From the NCBI GenBank assembly GCA_014237395.1, contig JABZFP010000037.1, forward strand, positions 1 to 64,000: a DNA stretch of 64,000 bases, given 5' to 3'. Shown piece after piece: positions 41,034-49,862 of this stretch. Origin of the DNA: Desulfobacteraceae bacterium. GTDB taxonomy: Bacteria > Desulfobacterota > Desulfobacteria > Desulfobacterales > UBA5852. The position numbers and the translations under genes were made by a program. Below the pieces are notes generated by a model. That model saw only the letters and a list, made by a program, of their open reading frames with translations. It was not told the DNA's origin and ran no database searches. Positions within the stretch are counted from its first letter, which is position 1; each line of letters begins with the position of its first letter.

Positions 41034-42173
41034 TTATATGATTTGCAGTTCGGCCTGAAGCGCACCTGCCGCCTTCAGCGCCTGGAAAATGGCGATCAAA
41101 TCGCGGGGAGACACCCCCAGCGCATTCAATGCCCGGACAACCTCCCCGATGCTGACGCCGGACTCCACGAGAAACAGCGGATTGCTGCCTTCCTGGACGA
41201 CCAAGTCGCGATCCGACGTCACGACGGTCTGCCCTCCGCGGGAAAATGGCAACGGCTGTGACACATTATCCTGTCGATTGACTTGAATGCTCAAGTTACC
41301 GTGGGCAATGGCGATCGTAGCGATACGCACGTTTTCGCCCATGATGACGGTCCCCGTGCGCTCGTTGATAATGATCTTGGACACCATATCCGGGGTAACA
41401 CCGATGTTCTCGATCAACGCCACTAATTCCACGCTGCGCCCCCGGTACAGGTCCGGCACTTTCACCTCGATGGTTCCCGCATCCGGCGCACTTGCCAGGG
41501 CGTCGCCAAAAGCGGCGTTGATGGCCTGCGCCATCCGTGTTGCCGTTGTGAAATCCGGGGCATGCAGCGCCAATGTCAGCAGTTCGCGTTCGTTGAAGTT
41601 GTTGGCGATTTCACGTTCGATCAAAGCGCCGCCGACAATGTTCGCGACGGTGGGAAAGTTTTTCTGGACGCCGGTGCCGGTGCCCTTGCCGTAGGAAAAC
41701 CCGCCCGTGCTGACGGGCCCCTGAGCCACGGCGTAGACCTTGCCGTCCGCGCCCTTGAGAGGCGTCAGCAACAGCGTCCCCCCCTGCAGATTTTTCGCAT
41801 CGCCGATGGAATTGACCAATACGTCGATCCGGCTGCCGGTGCGGGCAAAGGGCGGCAAATCCGCCGTAATCATCACGGCCGCCACGTTTTTGACTTTCAA
41901 GTCATCGGGATCGATGGTGACCCCCATCTTTTCCAGCATGCTGGCAAGCGATTGCACCGTAAACAGGGATTTGTTGCCATCGCCCGAGCCATCCAGCCCC
42001 ACCACCAGGCCATAACCGAAAAGCTGGTTTTGGCGAACCCCACGGATATTGGCAATATCCTTGATGCGCGCCGCATGGGCCGCGTCTGAACCGACAGCCA
42101 CCAGCAGAATCCCAAGGCAGATCACTGCCAGGATACGGATTTTCCATTGAGAAGGGTATCTTACATCCATCAT
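41034..42173 (-). CDS. flgI: Flagellar P-ring protein FlgI
   Basis: A 379-residue P-ring subunit, the periplasmic bushing of the rod in Gram-negative bacteria. A signal peptide (about 11-33, ending A-A-H-A-A-R) is followed by I-K-D-I-A-N-I-R-G-V-R-Q-N-Q-L-F-G-Y-G-L-V-V (37-58), the family signature. The C-terminal N-A-L-G-V-S-P-R-D-L-I-A-I-F is also typical. The presence of FlgI and FlgH together shows a two-membrane envelope. It lies 31 bases after flgH. Confidence 0.97.
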   Translation of the reverse strand: MMDVRYPSQWKIRILAVICLGILLVAVGSDAAHAARIKDIANIRGVRQNQLFGYGLVVGLDGSGDGNKSLFTVQSLASMLEKMGVTIDPDDLKVKNVAAVMITADLPPFARTGSRIDVLVNSIGDAKNLQGGTLLLTPLKGADGKVYAVAQGPVSTGGFSYGKGTGTGVQKNFPTVANIVGGALIEREIANNFNERELLTLALHAPDFTTATRMAQAINAAFGDALASAPDAGTIEVKVPDLYRGRSVELVALIENIGVTPDMVSKIIINERTGTVIMGENVRIATIAIAHGNLSIQVNRQDNVSQPLPFSRGGQTVVTSDRDLVVQEGSNPLFLVESGVSIGEVVRALNALGVSPRDLIAIFQALKAAGALQAELQII

Positions 42174-42204
42174 AAGCCTCTACCGCGTCAAATGTCTTAG
42201 GCCA

Positions 42205-42915
42205 TTAAAACGGCCAAACCGTGTTCAGGGCATTGGCAATCCAGCCCGGGCGCTGCCGGTCGTCCACGATACCGGCGCCACTGTAGGCGATACGGGCATC
42301 CGCCACGAAGTTGGACAGAACGATATTGTCTTCGGAAATGTCCCGCGGCCGCACGACGCCGTAGATCGTCATGATCTGTTTCTCATTGTTGACCATGATT
42401 TCACGGGAACCGATAATCTTCAGGTTGCGGTTGGGCAGCACCTCCACCACGCGGGCCGTGATATAGGCATCCAGTCTGCCGCTGCGTGAGGTGCTGCCGG
42501 AGCCTTCGAATCCGCTTTCGATCTCGCCGCTGACGGAAAGGTTCTGCAGCGTATTGGTTTTGACACCGAAGAGTTCGCTGATGCCGGCACTGAGGGAAGA
42601 TTCACGATCCGTGGAGGTGTCGGCGCTGTTGGAAGCGCTCGATGATTCGGCGACCTTGATCGTGATCACGTCACCGGCACGACGGGCCTTGGGATCACTG
42701 AACAAATCCCCGAAGCCGACATTCTCGGACCAGAGGGACATGTCGTCCGCCTGCGTTTGCTGCACCGGCATGGGCGGCGGCGGCGCCACCGTTACCGGAT
42801 TCTCACTGACCATGGCGCCCCCGTAGGGTGTCGCACAGCCCGCAAGAAAAAGGGCCGCTACCACCCCTATGCCGACGGTCATTATCCATGGACGAAATTG
42901 CATTTGCGTCATCAT
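42205..42915 (-). CDS. flgH: Flagellar L-ring lipoprotein FlgH
   Basis: A 236-residue outer-membrane L-ring lipoprotein. The lipobox L-A-G-C gives the lipidated cysteine near residue 27. The F-S-D-P-K-A-R-R-A-G-D-V-I-T-I-K-V-like segment (71-87) and the R-P-R-D-I-S-E-D-N-I-V-L-S near the C-terminus are family hallmarks. It overlaps neither neighbour: flgA ends ten bases upstream and flgI begins 31 bases downstream. Confidence 0.97.
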   Translation of the reverse strand: MMTQMQFRPWIMTVGIGVVAALFLAGCATPYGGAMVSENPVTVAPPPPMPVQQTQADDMSLWSENVGFGDLFSDPKARRAGDVITIKVAESSSASNSADTSTDRESSLSAGISELFGVKTNTLQNLSVSGEIESGFEGSGSTSRSGRLDAYITARVVEVLPNRNLKIIGSREIMVNNEKQIMTIYGVVRPRDISEDNIVLSNFVADARIAYSGAGIVDDRQRPGWIANALNTVWPF

Positions 42916-42925
42916 GAGATCCTTT

Positions 42926-43942
42926 CTAAAATTCCACCTGGACGGTTCGGCTATCGATCACACGGGCAAAAAGCGTTTTATTGGAATCCAAGTTCACGAC
43001 TTTGATGCGTTCGCCGACTTTTCCGGTATGTTGAACTTCTCCGAGGGTCGTGATGCGCAATCCACCGGATGCCGCAATAATGATGACCCTGTCGCCCCTC
43101 TGCACCGCCGGCGGGTATTCCAGCTGATCTTTCCGCAGCACCGTCCGGGGTCCGATGGTGCGGCGGGCACGCTGACCGTTAATCTCCTCAAAATCGAATA
43201 CCGTATTGGCCGGAAGATCGGCGACGTCCATGGTCTGCATCATAAGATCTTCCGCTTGAATCAATTCATAGCGCGCAATGGGCCGCCGGGTTACGGGCAC
43301 CTCTTTCAGCAACGTGACCGTAGCCGTTGCCGTCAGACGTTTGACCGGGTGGCCGTTTTTACTGAAAAAAATATTTAACGGCAGGGTGCCGGACGGCCGG
43401 CTCTGTTGCAGATAGTGAATTTCATGCTGGATATCACCCGTCGGCAGCAGGATGTCGCCGGGAATACGAACCGCCGTAATCGTCATTTCGGCACCGGTAA
43501 ACGGTGGATGGGCGGTGATGTGGGCCCGTACCATCATCTCCATATCTTCAGCCGATAGCTTTACGGCGCGGCGCGACAGGGTTATTTTCTCCGGTACATT
43601 CATCGTCATCAAAGCGGGGTCATAACCGGCTTGACGCAGCCGTAGAAAAAGGTAGTCACGACTGATGGTGCGCGAATGCCCGACCACAGGAGCGCGCCCG
43701 ATTTTGACGGCCTGCAATTGTTGCGTCAGGAGCTGATCCGCGCCGGTCAGTTTGGCCAGATCCCCCAAAACCACATCCGCATCGTCGATGGCAACCGCTT
43801 CCGGAATCGTTACCACGATCGGCACGGCCCCCAAACCGGTGTTTACCCAACCCAACAACAGCACCCCTGCCATCAAGACCGTTAAGAGAGCGCTACCTGA
43901 CTGCCGCCCACTGAATCGCGTTGTTTTCGCCACCCTTCTCAC
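42926..43942 (-). CDS. flgA: Flagella basal body P-ring formation protein FlgA
   Basis: A 338-residue periplasmic chaperone for P-ring assembly, longer than enteric FlgA (219). An N-terminal signal or anchor (about 17-38) is followed by an extra domain (40-190) and then the SAF-type C-terminal part with R-Y-E-L-I-Q-A-E-D-L (about 223-232), R-R-T-I-G-P-R-T-V-L-R-K-D-Q-L and V-V-N-L-D-S-N-K. The longer form is usual for this phylum. It lies six bases after flgG's stop on the same strand. Confidence 0.93.
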   Translation of the reverse strand: MRRVAKTTRFSGRQSGSALLTVLMAGVLLLGWVNTGLGAVPIVVTIPEAVAIDDADVVLGDLAKLTGADQLLTQQLQAVKIGRAPVVGHSRTISRDYLFLRLRQAGYDPALMTMNVPEKITLSRRAVKLSAEDMEMMVRAHITAHPPFTGAEMTITAVRIPGDILLPTGDIQHEIHYLQQSRPSGTLPLNIFFSKNGHPVKRLTATATVTLLKEVPVTRRPIARYELIQAEDLMMQTMDVADLPANTVFDFEEINGQRARRTIGPRTVLRKDQLEYPPAVQRGDRVIIIAASGGLRITTLGEVQHTGKVGERIKVVNLDSNKTLFARVIDSRTVQVEF

Positions 43943-43948
43943 CCATTC

Positions 43949-44737
43949 CTATCGTTTGACATTATTGGCCTGCTGAAGCATGTCGTCCGCCGCTTGAATG
44001 GTTTTGCTGTTGATCTCATAAGCGCGTTGGGCCGTGATCATTTTCACCATTTCGTCCACCACACTGACGTTGGACATTTCCAGAAAGCCCTGCGCCAACG
44101 TTCCCAATCCGTCTTCCCCGGCGGTTCCGACGATGGCATCGCCGGAAGCATTGGTCGGCAGGTAGAGATTACGCCCGATGCTGTGCAGACCCGCCGGATT
44201 GACAAAGCGCGCCACGGTGATCGTTCCGATCTCGGTGGGGGCGCTGCTTCCTGGCTGCAGGACCGAAACGGTGCCGTCAAGCCCGATGGACAGCGAGATA
44301 CTGTCGCTGGGAATGGTGATTTCAGGTTCCATCACAAACCCGTCGGACGTCACGATCCGACCGTCGCGATCCATTTTAAAGGCGCCGTCGCGCGAATAGG
44401 CGGTTTCGCCATTCGGTTGAAGAATTTGGAAAAAACCTTCGCCTTCAATGGCGATATCCAACTCGTTTTTGGTCTGCTGGAAATCGCCCTGGGTAAATAT
44501 TTTGTGACTGGCAACCGGTCGACTGCCGTGGCCGACCTGAATGCCGGTGGGCACATCACTGTTTTCGGAGGACGACGTTCCGGCCTGACGCAGGGTCTCA
44601 TAGAGAAGATCCTGAAAATCCGCCCGGCTGGATTTAAAACCGGTGGTGTTCACATTGGCCAGGTTGTTGGAGATGACATCAATATTGAGCGACTGTGACT
44701 TCATTCCGGACGCTGCGGTCCATAAACTGCGAATCAT
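43949..44737 (-). CDS. flgG: Flagellar distal rod protein FlgG
   Basis: A 262-residue distal rod protein, exactly the canonical length. The N-terminus M-I-R-S-L-W-T-A-A-S-G-M and N-L-A-N-V-N-T-T-G-F-K (26-36) and the C-terminal M-I-T-A-Q-R-A-Y-E-I-N-S-K are the rod-family signatures. It follows flgF by 27 bases, with GAGAACG as ribosome site. Confidence 0.98.
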   Translation of the reverse strand: MIRSLWTAASGMKSQSLNIDVISNNLANVNTTGFKSSRADFQDLLYETLRQAGTSSSENSDVPTGIQVGHGSRPVASHKIFTQGDFQQTKNELDIAIEGEGFFQILQPNGETAYSRDGAFKMDRDGRIVTSDGFVMEPEITIPSDSISLSIGLDGTVSVLQPGSSAPTEIGTITVARFVNPAGLHSIGRNLYLPTNASGDAIVGTAGEDGLGTLAQGFLEMSNVSVVDEMVKMITAQRAYEINSKTIQAADDMLQQANNVKR

Positions 44738-44764
44738 TTCGTTCTCCTTGGTTGCAAGAGGGCG

Positions 44765-45517
44765 TTATTCCGTCGTGCCGACACCGCTGATCACGCGCGA
44801 TGCCATTTCACCCATGGTTTGAATCATTTTTTGGTAGGATTCATAACCGCGCTGCACCTCGATCAATTCCGTCATAACTTTGACGGCGTTGACGTTGGAG
44901 CCTTCCAGAAATCCTTGCTGCACGCCCCCGTATTCCAGAGGTTCCTCGGCCCCTTTGTTTTCATCCAGTTGAAAAAGCGTTTTTCCTATCTTTTTAAGGG
45001 CCGTCGGCTCGGTAATCTTGACAATGCGAAGCTTGTCCGTGACAGCGCCGTCGACAATGACATTCCCCGAGCCGTCGAACCGAATATCCGCGCCATCGAT
45101 GGCGATTTCGCCGCCTTCACCCAGAATCGGATCGCCGTCATGGGTCGACAGATTGCCGTCCGGGTTAATCGTAAATGCCCCGTTGCGGGTATAGCGTATG
45201 CCCTGTTCGGTCTGGACACTGAAAAACCCTTCTCCGTCGATGGCGGCATCCAGTGGATTTCCGGTGCGCTGGATCGGACCACGCGAATAGTCCGTATGGG
45301 TCGTCAAGGGAATGGCGTCGGAATACGATGGTGCGGAAACGCCCGCCCCTTCGCCCTGATCCGCATCAGGATTCAGCCTTTCATCCGGTATGCGAAAAAC
45401 GGCGCGATCTTCTTTGAACCCGGCAGTATTGATGTTGGCGAGATTATTGGATAATATCTGCAAACGGATCCGCTGGGCTTCGGCCCCCGAGGTTGCCATG
45501 TATATCGATCCACTCAT
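44765..45517 (-). CDS. flgF: Flagellar proximal rod protein FlgF
   Basis: A 250-residue rod protein. N-terminal N-N-L-A-N-I-N-T-A-G-F-K (24-35) and C-terminal E-V-Q-R-G-Y-E-S-Y-Q-K are the conserved rod helices. It is the first gene of the flgF-G-A-H-I-J run; an AGAGGAGT ribosome site lies just upstream and a sigma-54-like promoter about 60-75 bases upstream. flgB and flgC, its usual proximal-rod partners, are not in this window. Confidence 0.96.
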   Translation of the reverse strand: MSGSIYMATSGAEAQRIRLQILSNNLANINTAGFKEDRAVFRIPDERLNPDADQGEGAGVSAPSYSDAIPLTTHTDYSRGPIQRTGNPLDAAIDGEGFFSVQTEQGIRYTRNGAFTINPDGNLSTHDGDPILGEGGEIAIDGADIRFDGSGNVIVDGAVTDKLRIVKITEPTALKKIGKTLFQLDENKGAEEPLEYGGVQQGFLEGSNVNAVKVMTELIEVQRGYESYQKMIQTMGEMASRVISGVGTTE

Positions 45518-45857
45518 ATTGACTCCTCTTGTCGCATAGCGTCATTACAAAATCGGTCCATCTCGGATAAGTAGATAAGCAAGATCCGGACCATCTATTG
45601 ATAAATGATTCGAGATCGCGACCATCCGGCGGGAAGCAATGGGGAGGCACTATACTTACAGGGGGGAGCGATCGAAAAGCGGCAATTTTTTCCGCCGGGG
45701 AATGGCAGGAACTGCCCGAGGCGTCGGCCGGTAGGCCTCAGCAATACAAGGGGATCAGGATCATTTGGTAAATATGACCATCCATCGGTATCATACGTCG
45801 TTACGACAGATACGTCTGATCATCGCATGCCGGGTGCATCGTCTATTGATTGTGAAC
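45518..45857. other. Intergenic region upstream of flgF
   Basis: This 340-base stretch separates the DUF2802-like gene from flgF. It holds the flgF ribosome site and the sigma-54-like promoter at 45577-45593. Enhancer sites for an activator would be expected in the remaining 260 bases but none is recognisable by eye. Confidence 0.6.
45577..45593 (-). promoter_or_regulatory. Sigma-54-like promoter of flgF operon
   Basis: The minus strand reads TGGTCCGGATCTTGCTT. The -12 TTGCT is perfect and the GG-N10-GC spacing exact; two bases of the -24 hexamer differ. The predicted start is about 50 bases before flgF. Confidence 0.7.
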
Positions 45858-46361
45858 TCAGGCCTTTCCGTTTCTTCTTCCCTTGCCAAGCGCTTGGAGC
45901 CCCTGCAATAACGCCATTTCGCCCTCTCCGATACCGCACTGCCGGGCGATTTGTATCGCATCGGCACCATCAGCGAGCATTTTCTCAGCTTGCCGATACC
46001 GCTGGCGGCGATGCAGCGATGCTGATTGCGCAGTCAATGGATCCCGTCGGATCGTGGCATCGACGTCGTGATTGGTGATCCCGGGGCGTGCAGCGCTGTC
46101 ACCGAGCATCCAGAGAGACTCAAATTCCTTCGTCAAAGACCGTTTGAGATTGGCGTAGGCCATTATGGACTGTTGGGACATCATCTGCAGCGATACTTCA
46201 TCGGAAAAACCCGCCATGGCTTTCATCTGGTTTCCGTCAATCACCAGGGAGCCGTATTGGCGGCGGTTGCGCATGAGGAAAAGAAGGATCAATAAACTGC
46301 TGACAATGGCCAGGACGTCCAACAGGGTGGCCGTTTCGGTCAACTGCATCAAGAAGTGCAT
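45858..46361 (-). CDS. DUF2802-like membrane protein of the flagellar locus
   Basis: A 167-residue protein with one N-terminal membrane segment (about 12-30, L-L-D-V-L-A-I-V-S-S-L-L-I-L-L-F) and a C-terminal helix-turn-helix-like segment: Y-R-Q-A-E-K-M-L-A-D-G-A-D-A-I-Q-I-A-R-Q-C-G-I-G-E-G-E-M-A-L-L. That segment matches the small family found next to fliA in many proteobacterial flagellar loci. Its molecular role is unknown. It is the last gene after fliA and the 85-residue gene; the flgF promoter region follows. Confidence 0.75.
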   Translation of the reverse strand: MHFLMQLTETATLLDVLAIVSSLLILLFLMRNRRQYGSLVIDGNQMKAMAGFSDEVSLQMMSQQSIMAYANLKRSLTKEFESLWMLGDSAARPGITNHDVDATIRRDPLTAQSASLHRRQRYRQAEKMLADGADAIQIARQCGIGEGEMALLQGLQALGKGRRNGKA

Positions 46362-46394
46362 GGAAAAGCTCCATATTTTGGGTTCCGGCTTGAA

Positions 46395-46652
46395 TCAGAT
46401 CCGCACATTGATCCGCCGCCCGGTTTGTCCTTGGTTCTGTTGGTCAGGAGATAGGGTCGATTCGCTGTCATCCGCAGGGAGAGGTTCTCCGTCAAACGTC
46501 TCCAGCGGCTCATCTTCTTCCCTCGGCCGTGATTCGCGGTTCGGATCGTCACGTGGATCCTTGCGCGGATGCCGGCGGCGCTCCACCGGTCGCGTTAGAC
46601 CGGTCGGCATAATCACGCCGATACGGCCTGTTTGGCGAATGTTGTCTACCAT
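46395..46652 (-). CDS. Small charged protein after fliA, 85 residues
   Basis: An 85-residue protein beginning M-V-D-N-I-R-Q-T-G-R and carrying an E-R-R-R-H-P-R-K-D-P-R basic patch, then an acidic, proline-rich tail. It appears mostly disordered. A strong GGGAGGTGA ribosome site eight bases from the ATG and its place between fliA and the DUF2802-like gene make it a real gene. I do not recognise a function; genes of similar style occur after fliA in related genomes as I recall. Confidence 0.7.
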   Translation of the reverse strand: MVDNIRQTGRIGVIMPTGLTRPVERRRHPRKDPRDDPNRESRPREEDEPLETFDGEPLPADDSESTLSPDQQNQGQTGRRINVRI

Positions 46653-46727
46653 GATGCTTCACCTCCCATCGCGGCAGAGATCTCCCGGCAGGACTTGCTT
46701 TCATGCGCGCTATTCCCGACGGCGTTC

Positions 46728-47483
46728 CTAATGCTCGATAATATTGGCGCGCCGCAGCTTGTTGCGCAGCCTGACGATCGCCTGGGAATGGATCTGGGAG
46801 ACCCGGGATTCGGTGATGTTAAGAACTTGGCCGGTTTCTTTCATATTGAGCTCATCGAAATAATAGAGGGAGAGGACCATTTTTTCCTTTTCCGGCAATT
46901 GATCGATCGCCGTCGCCATGGCCTGTTTCAACTCATTCAGGTTGGCCAGGGCCAGTGCGTCCATGTCATCTTCGGTAACGAATTTGAGGAGTCGGCCCTT
47001 GTCATTGGCGTCCGAATACCCCATTTCCTCGAAACTGATAAAGGAGATCGTGGACAGTTTTTTAATGGTATCGAACTGATCCAGATCGACCTGCAAAACC
47101 TTGGCAACCTCGTGGTCTTCGGCGTCGCGGCCCAGCTGCTGTTCCAGCATGGCGTAGGCATGGTCCATCTCTCTGATTTTGCGTCGATTTGACCGTGAAA
47201 GGAAGTCTCGGGACCGCAACTCAGAGAGAACCGCGCCCCGGATGCGATGGGTCGCGTATGTCAGAAATTTGTTCTCGCGACTCGCGTCGTAGCGATCGAT
47301 CGCCTGAATCAAACCGATGACCCCCACATTGTAGAGATCTTCGATGTCAACCGTGGCCGGCAGATGGATGGCCATTCGATTGACAATTCGTTTGACGTGC
47401 GGAAGATATTCCATCATCAATTGCTCCCGGCTTTCCGGGTGTTGATTTTCAGCATGATGGGGCTGACTGTTTAACGCTTTCAT
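46728..47483 (-). CDS. fliA: Flagellar sigma factor FliA (sigma-28)
   Basis: A 251-residue sigma-28 that transcribes late flagellar genes. Region 2 contains D-L-Y-N-V-G-V-I-G-L-I-Q-A-I-D-R-Y-D (about 49-66) and F-L-T-Y-A-T-H-R-I-R-G, region 4 the helix-turn-helix L-N-M-K-E-T-G-Q-V-L-N-I-T-E-S-R-V-S-Q. I prefer the ATG at 47483, which has AAAGGTG upstream; a start 11 codons earlier lacks one. It follows flhG, and its antagonist flgM lies at 40.0-40.4 kb. Confidence 0.96.
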   Translation of the reverse strand: MKALNSQPHHAENQHPESREQLMMEYLPHVKRIVNRMAIHLPATVDIEDLYNVGVIGLIQAIDRYDASRENKFLTYATHRIRGAVLSELRSRDFLSRSNRRKIREMDHAYAMLEQQLGRDAEDHEVAKVLQVDLDQFDTIKKLSTISFISFEEMGYSDANDKGRLLKFVTEDDMDALALANLNELKQAMATAIDQLPEKEKMVLSLYYFDELNMKETGQVLNITESRVSQIHSQAIVRLRNKLRRANIIEH

Positions 47484-47531
47484 AAGGGCACCTTTGGGTC
47501 TGTAGTTGGGTTCCATCGATGTCACGTTGGT

Positions 47532-48443
47532 TTACGACTTGCTTGAAACAACGCCATCCGCAAAAATATGGCCCCAGAAAAGCTGGGAGTCGCCCTGGGG
47601 CGCATGGATGGCGGGCAGCGCTTTGATCCGTCGGGCCAGATTACGAAAACCGTGCGTTGCGGCCGAATCGGGATGGGCCTGGCTGAGAATGCGCTGCTGT
47701 TTGACGCAACGTATCAGGTTCTCATCCTGGGCAATGCATCCGAAGTATTCCATACGGATGGCTAAAAATTTCTGGGCGACCAGGTTGAGCTGACGAAAGA
47801 TTTCCCGCCCCTCCTGTTCGCTGGCGACCTGGTTGACGATCAGCCGACATGTCTTTTCCGCATATTTGGTCGATAAAACCTTCATCAAGGCATAGGCATC
47901 GGTGATGGATGTGGGTTCGGGTGTCACCACGACCATGATCTCCTGGGCCGACACACTGAAATCCAAAACATTGGCGGATATACCGGCCGCCGAGTCGATG
48001 AGCAGAATATCCACCGTGTCCAGGAGTTGATCCAATTCGTAGAGCATGCTCATTTTCTGATCGCGCGAAAGATGGGTCAGCTCCTGAATACCGGAGGACG
48101 CCGGTAGAATGCGGAGCTGTCCCGGGCCTTCGACGATGATTTCACTAATCCGCTTTTCACCGAGCAAAACATGCGACAGGTTATAGCGGGGCGCCAATCC
48201 CAACAGAATGTCCAAATTACCCAATCCGAGATCGGCATCGAGAATCAATACGCGTTTGCCGTCTCGGCTCAATTGGTAGCCCAGATTGGCGACGATATTG
48301 GTTTTTCCCACCCCACCCTTTCCGCTGGTGATCGAAATAATGCGCGCCGCGTGCCGTTTCATGGAGCGCACGGGTTGTTCCCTCAGGCCGGGATGGAAAG
48401 GCTGGCGGGTGTTCAGGGAAATTACTTTATCGTTGGTCACCAT
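47532..48443 (-). CDS. flhG: MinD/ParA-like ATPase FlhG (FleN)
   Basis: A 303-residue P-loop ATPase that sets flagellar number and placement, acting with FlhF. The deviant Walker A S-G-K-G-G-V-G-K-T lies at 40-48, with D-A-D-L-G-L-G-N-L-D and D-S-A-A-G-I typical of MinD-like proteins. A C-terminal amphipathic helix for membrane binding is expected but not checked. It sits between flhF and fliA, the usual order. Confidence 0.95.
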   Translation of the reverse strand: MVTNDKVISLNTRQPFHPGLREQPVRSMKRHAARIISITSGKGGVGKTNIVANLGYQLSRDGKRVLILDADLGLGNLDILLGLAPRYNLSHVLLGEKRISEIIVEGPGQLRILPASSGIQELTHLSRDQKMSMLYELDQLLDTVDILLIDSAAGISANVLDFSVSAQEIMVVVTPEPTSITDAYALMKVLSTKYAEKTCRLIVNQVASEQEGREIFRQLNLVAQKFLAIRMEYFGCIAQDENLIRCVKQQRILSQAHPDSAATHGFRNLARRIKALPAIHAPQGDSQLFWGHIFADGVVSSKS

Positions 48444-48488
48444 CGTCGTCGTATCCTTCGTATACGGAAAATAGATCAGCGCCCGCGG

Positions 48489-49862
48489 CTATAGGGCGAC
48501 GCCTTCCTCGGACAGCATGCGGGTAATTGAAAGATGTTGGGGGTTGCAATACCGGCATGGTTTAAAACGGTTGTTCAATGCTTCGGCAAATGACGTGAAT
48601 TCGACAATGTTGGTCTGGTTGATCAGACGAATCCATTTACATTCCGGTCGATGAAAAATATCGGAATTCTTGTTGGCCAGGTATACCTGTCCGTCGGAGA
48701 CCGTTGCGTTCAAATGACGATCTGCCACGTTGGCCGGACCGTTTCCGTCACCCGTCTTGGCTGTCCCGTCCATTAAAAAACGGGCTGCCAGCCGTTCAAC
48801 GGTGGCGCGCGTCAAATCTTTCGGTACCCGATGACCATTGCTGAAGAAATAGACCGGCCAGCGATGGCGGCACAGGAAATTCACCATGTCCCGGTAGGAA
48901 CCGGTCAAGTCCGTTTTGCTGATAATGATACCCTCGGGCGTCAAGGCCGCATAGCGCCTGGCCGTGTCCTGCAGATCTTTCTCACGGCTTTCGGCGCTCA
49001 GGACCATGAGGCATTTTACCGGCCCCAGCGGCTTGATAGCGGTTTGGATCCGCGACAAGCCCTTCGGATCACCCGGGTTCACGGCCGGTGTATCCACCAA
49101 GATAACGCGACACCCCTTGAGCCTCGCCACTGATTGCAGGAGGTCTTTTTCATCGGCGGGGGTTTCCAGCGGAAGCTGCATACTGTCGGCATAGCATTGG
49201 AGCTGTTCCTGCCCGCCGATCCGGAAGCGATCCAACGACAGCAATCCCACCGAAACGTTGCGGGTCAATTGGAACTGTGCCGCCAGCTTGGCAATCGTCG
49301 TTGTTTTGCCAACACCGGGATTGCCGACCAGTGCAATGACGGTTGAGACCTTATCGTCTAATGCCAGCGTTCCCGCGGTAAGTCCGGTTTTTGCCAGATA
49401 GCGGCCCATTGAATGGTCATTGGCATCTTTACGCCTATCGGCGGCCGAGGCGTGAGGCGGGTCTTCGGTATGAGGACGGCGCATCCGTGCATCGCTGGAC
49501 GACGGCGACGGTGAAGGATCGCTTGGCCGCGAGGATTCTGCGTGCCTGGTCTGCCCTTTCAATCGAACGATATCGTTAATTTTATGGAAAATCCCCGGAG
49601 GCTGCTTACCGGGAGCCATCATCGCGGCGGAAAGCGCGCCGGTTTGGTCAGCCGTCTGCGATGGCCGATGGGCCGGCATGTCGGCGTATTCCTCATCGAT
49701 CGCAGCGGTCACTTCGACGCCAATTTTGCGGGAGATCCCCAACAAGCGATTTTCGCGGCGACGATCTTTAGCGGATAAAATCACCGCCTCGGGTCCCAGT
49801 TCGCGTTTGATCTGGCGCAGGGCCTCCGTCATGTTCTTGGCTTCAAACCGTTTAATCTGCAT
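48489..49862 (-). CDS. flhF: FlhF GTPase with C-terminal Ada-like zinc-binding domain
   Basis: A 457-residue SRP-type GTPase that places the flagellum at the pole. I use the ATG at 49862, preceded by GGAGG; an upstream TTG is weaker. The N-terminal B-domain (1-150) is basic and low complexity. The G domain (about 155-365) has G-N-P-G-V-G-K-T at 180-187, D-R-F-R-I-G-G-Q-E-Q at 211-220 and S-K-T-D at 315-318; the usual D-T-A-G reads D-T-P-A at 257-260. After a linker, residues 393-441 form an unexpected module with H404, C408, C436 and C439 that resembles the Ada metal-binding domain. It overlaps flhA by 11 bases. Confidence 0.93.
   Translation of the reverse strand: MQIKRFEAKNMTEALRQIKRELGPEAVILSAKDRRRENRLLGISRKIGVEVTAAIDEEYADMPAHRPSQTADQTGALSAAMMAPGKQPPGIFHKINDIVRLKGQTRHAESSRPSDPSPSPSSSDARMRRPHTEDPPHASAADRRKDANDHSMGRYLAKTGLTAGTLALDDKVSTVIALVGNPGVGKTTTIAKLAAQFQLTRNVSVGLLSLDRFRIGGQEQLQCYADSMQLPLETPADEKDLLQSVARLKGCRVILVDTPAVNPGDPKGLSRIQTAIKPLGPVKCLMVLSAESREKDLQDTARRYAALTPEGIIISKTDLTGSYRDMVNFLCRHRWPVYFFSNGHRVPKDLTRATVERLAARFLMDGTAKTGDGNGPANVADRHLNATVSDGQVYLANKNSDIFHRPECKWIRLINQTNIVEFTSFAEALNNRFKPCRYCNPQHLSITRMLSEEGVAL

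Noticed and set aside
45635..45650. Possible second sigma-54-like site upstream of flgF (GTGCCTCCCCATTGCT on the minus strand).
   Set aside because: The -24 GG dinucleotide is missing; the site at 45577-45593 is much better.
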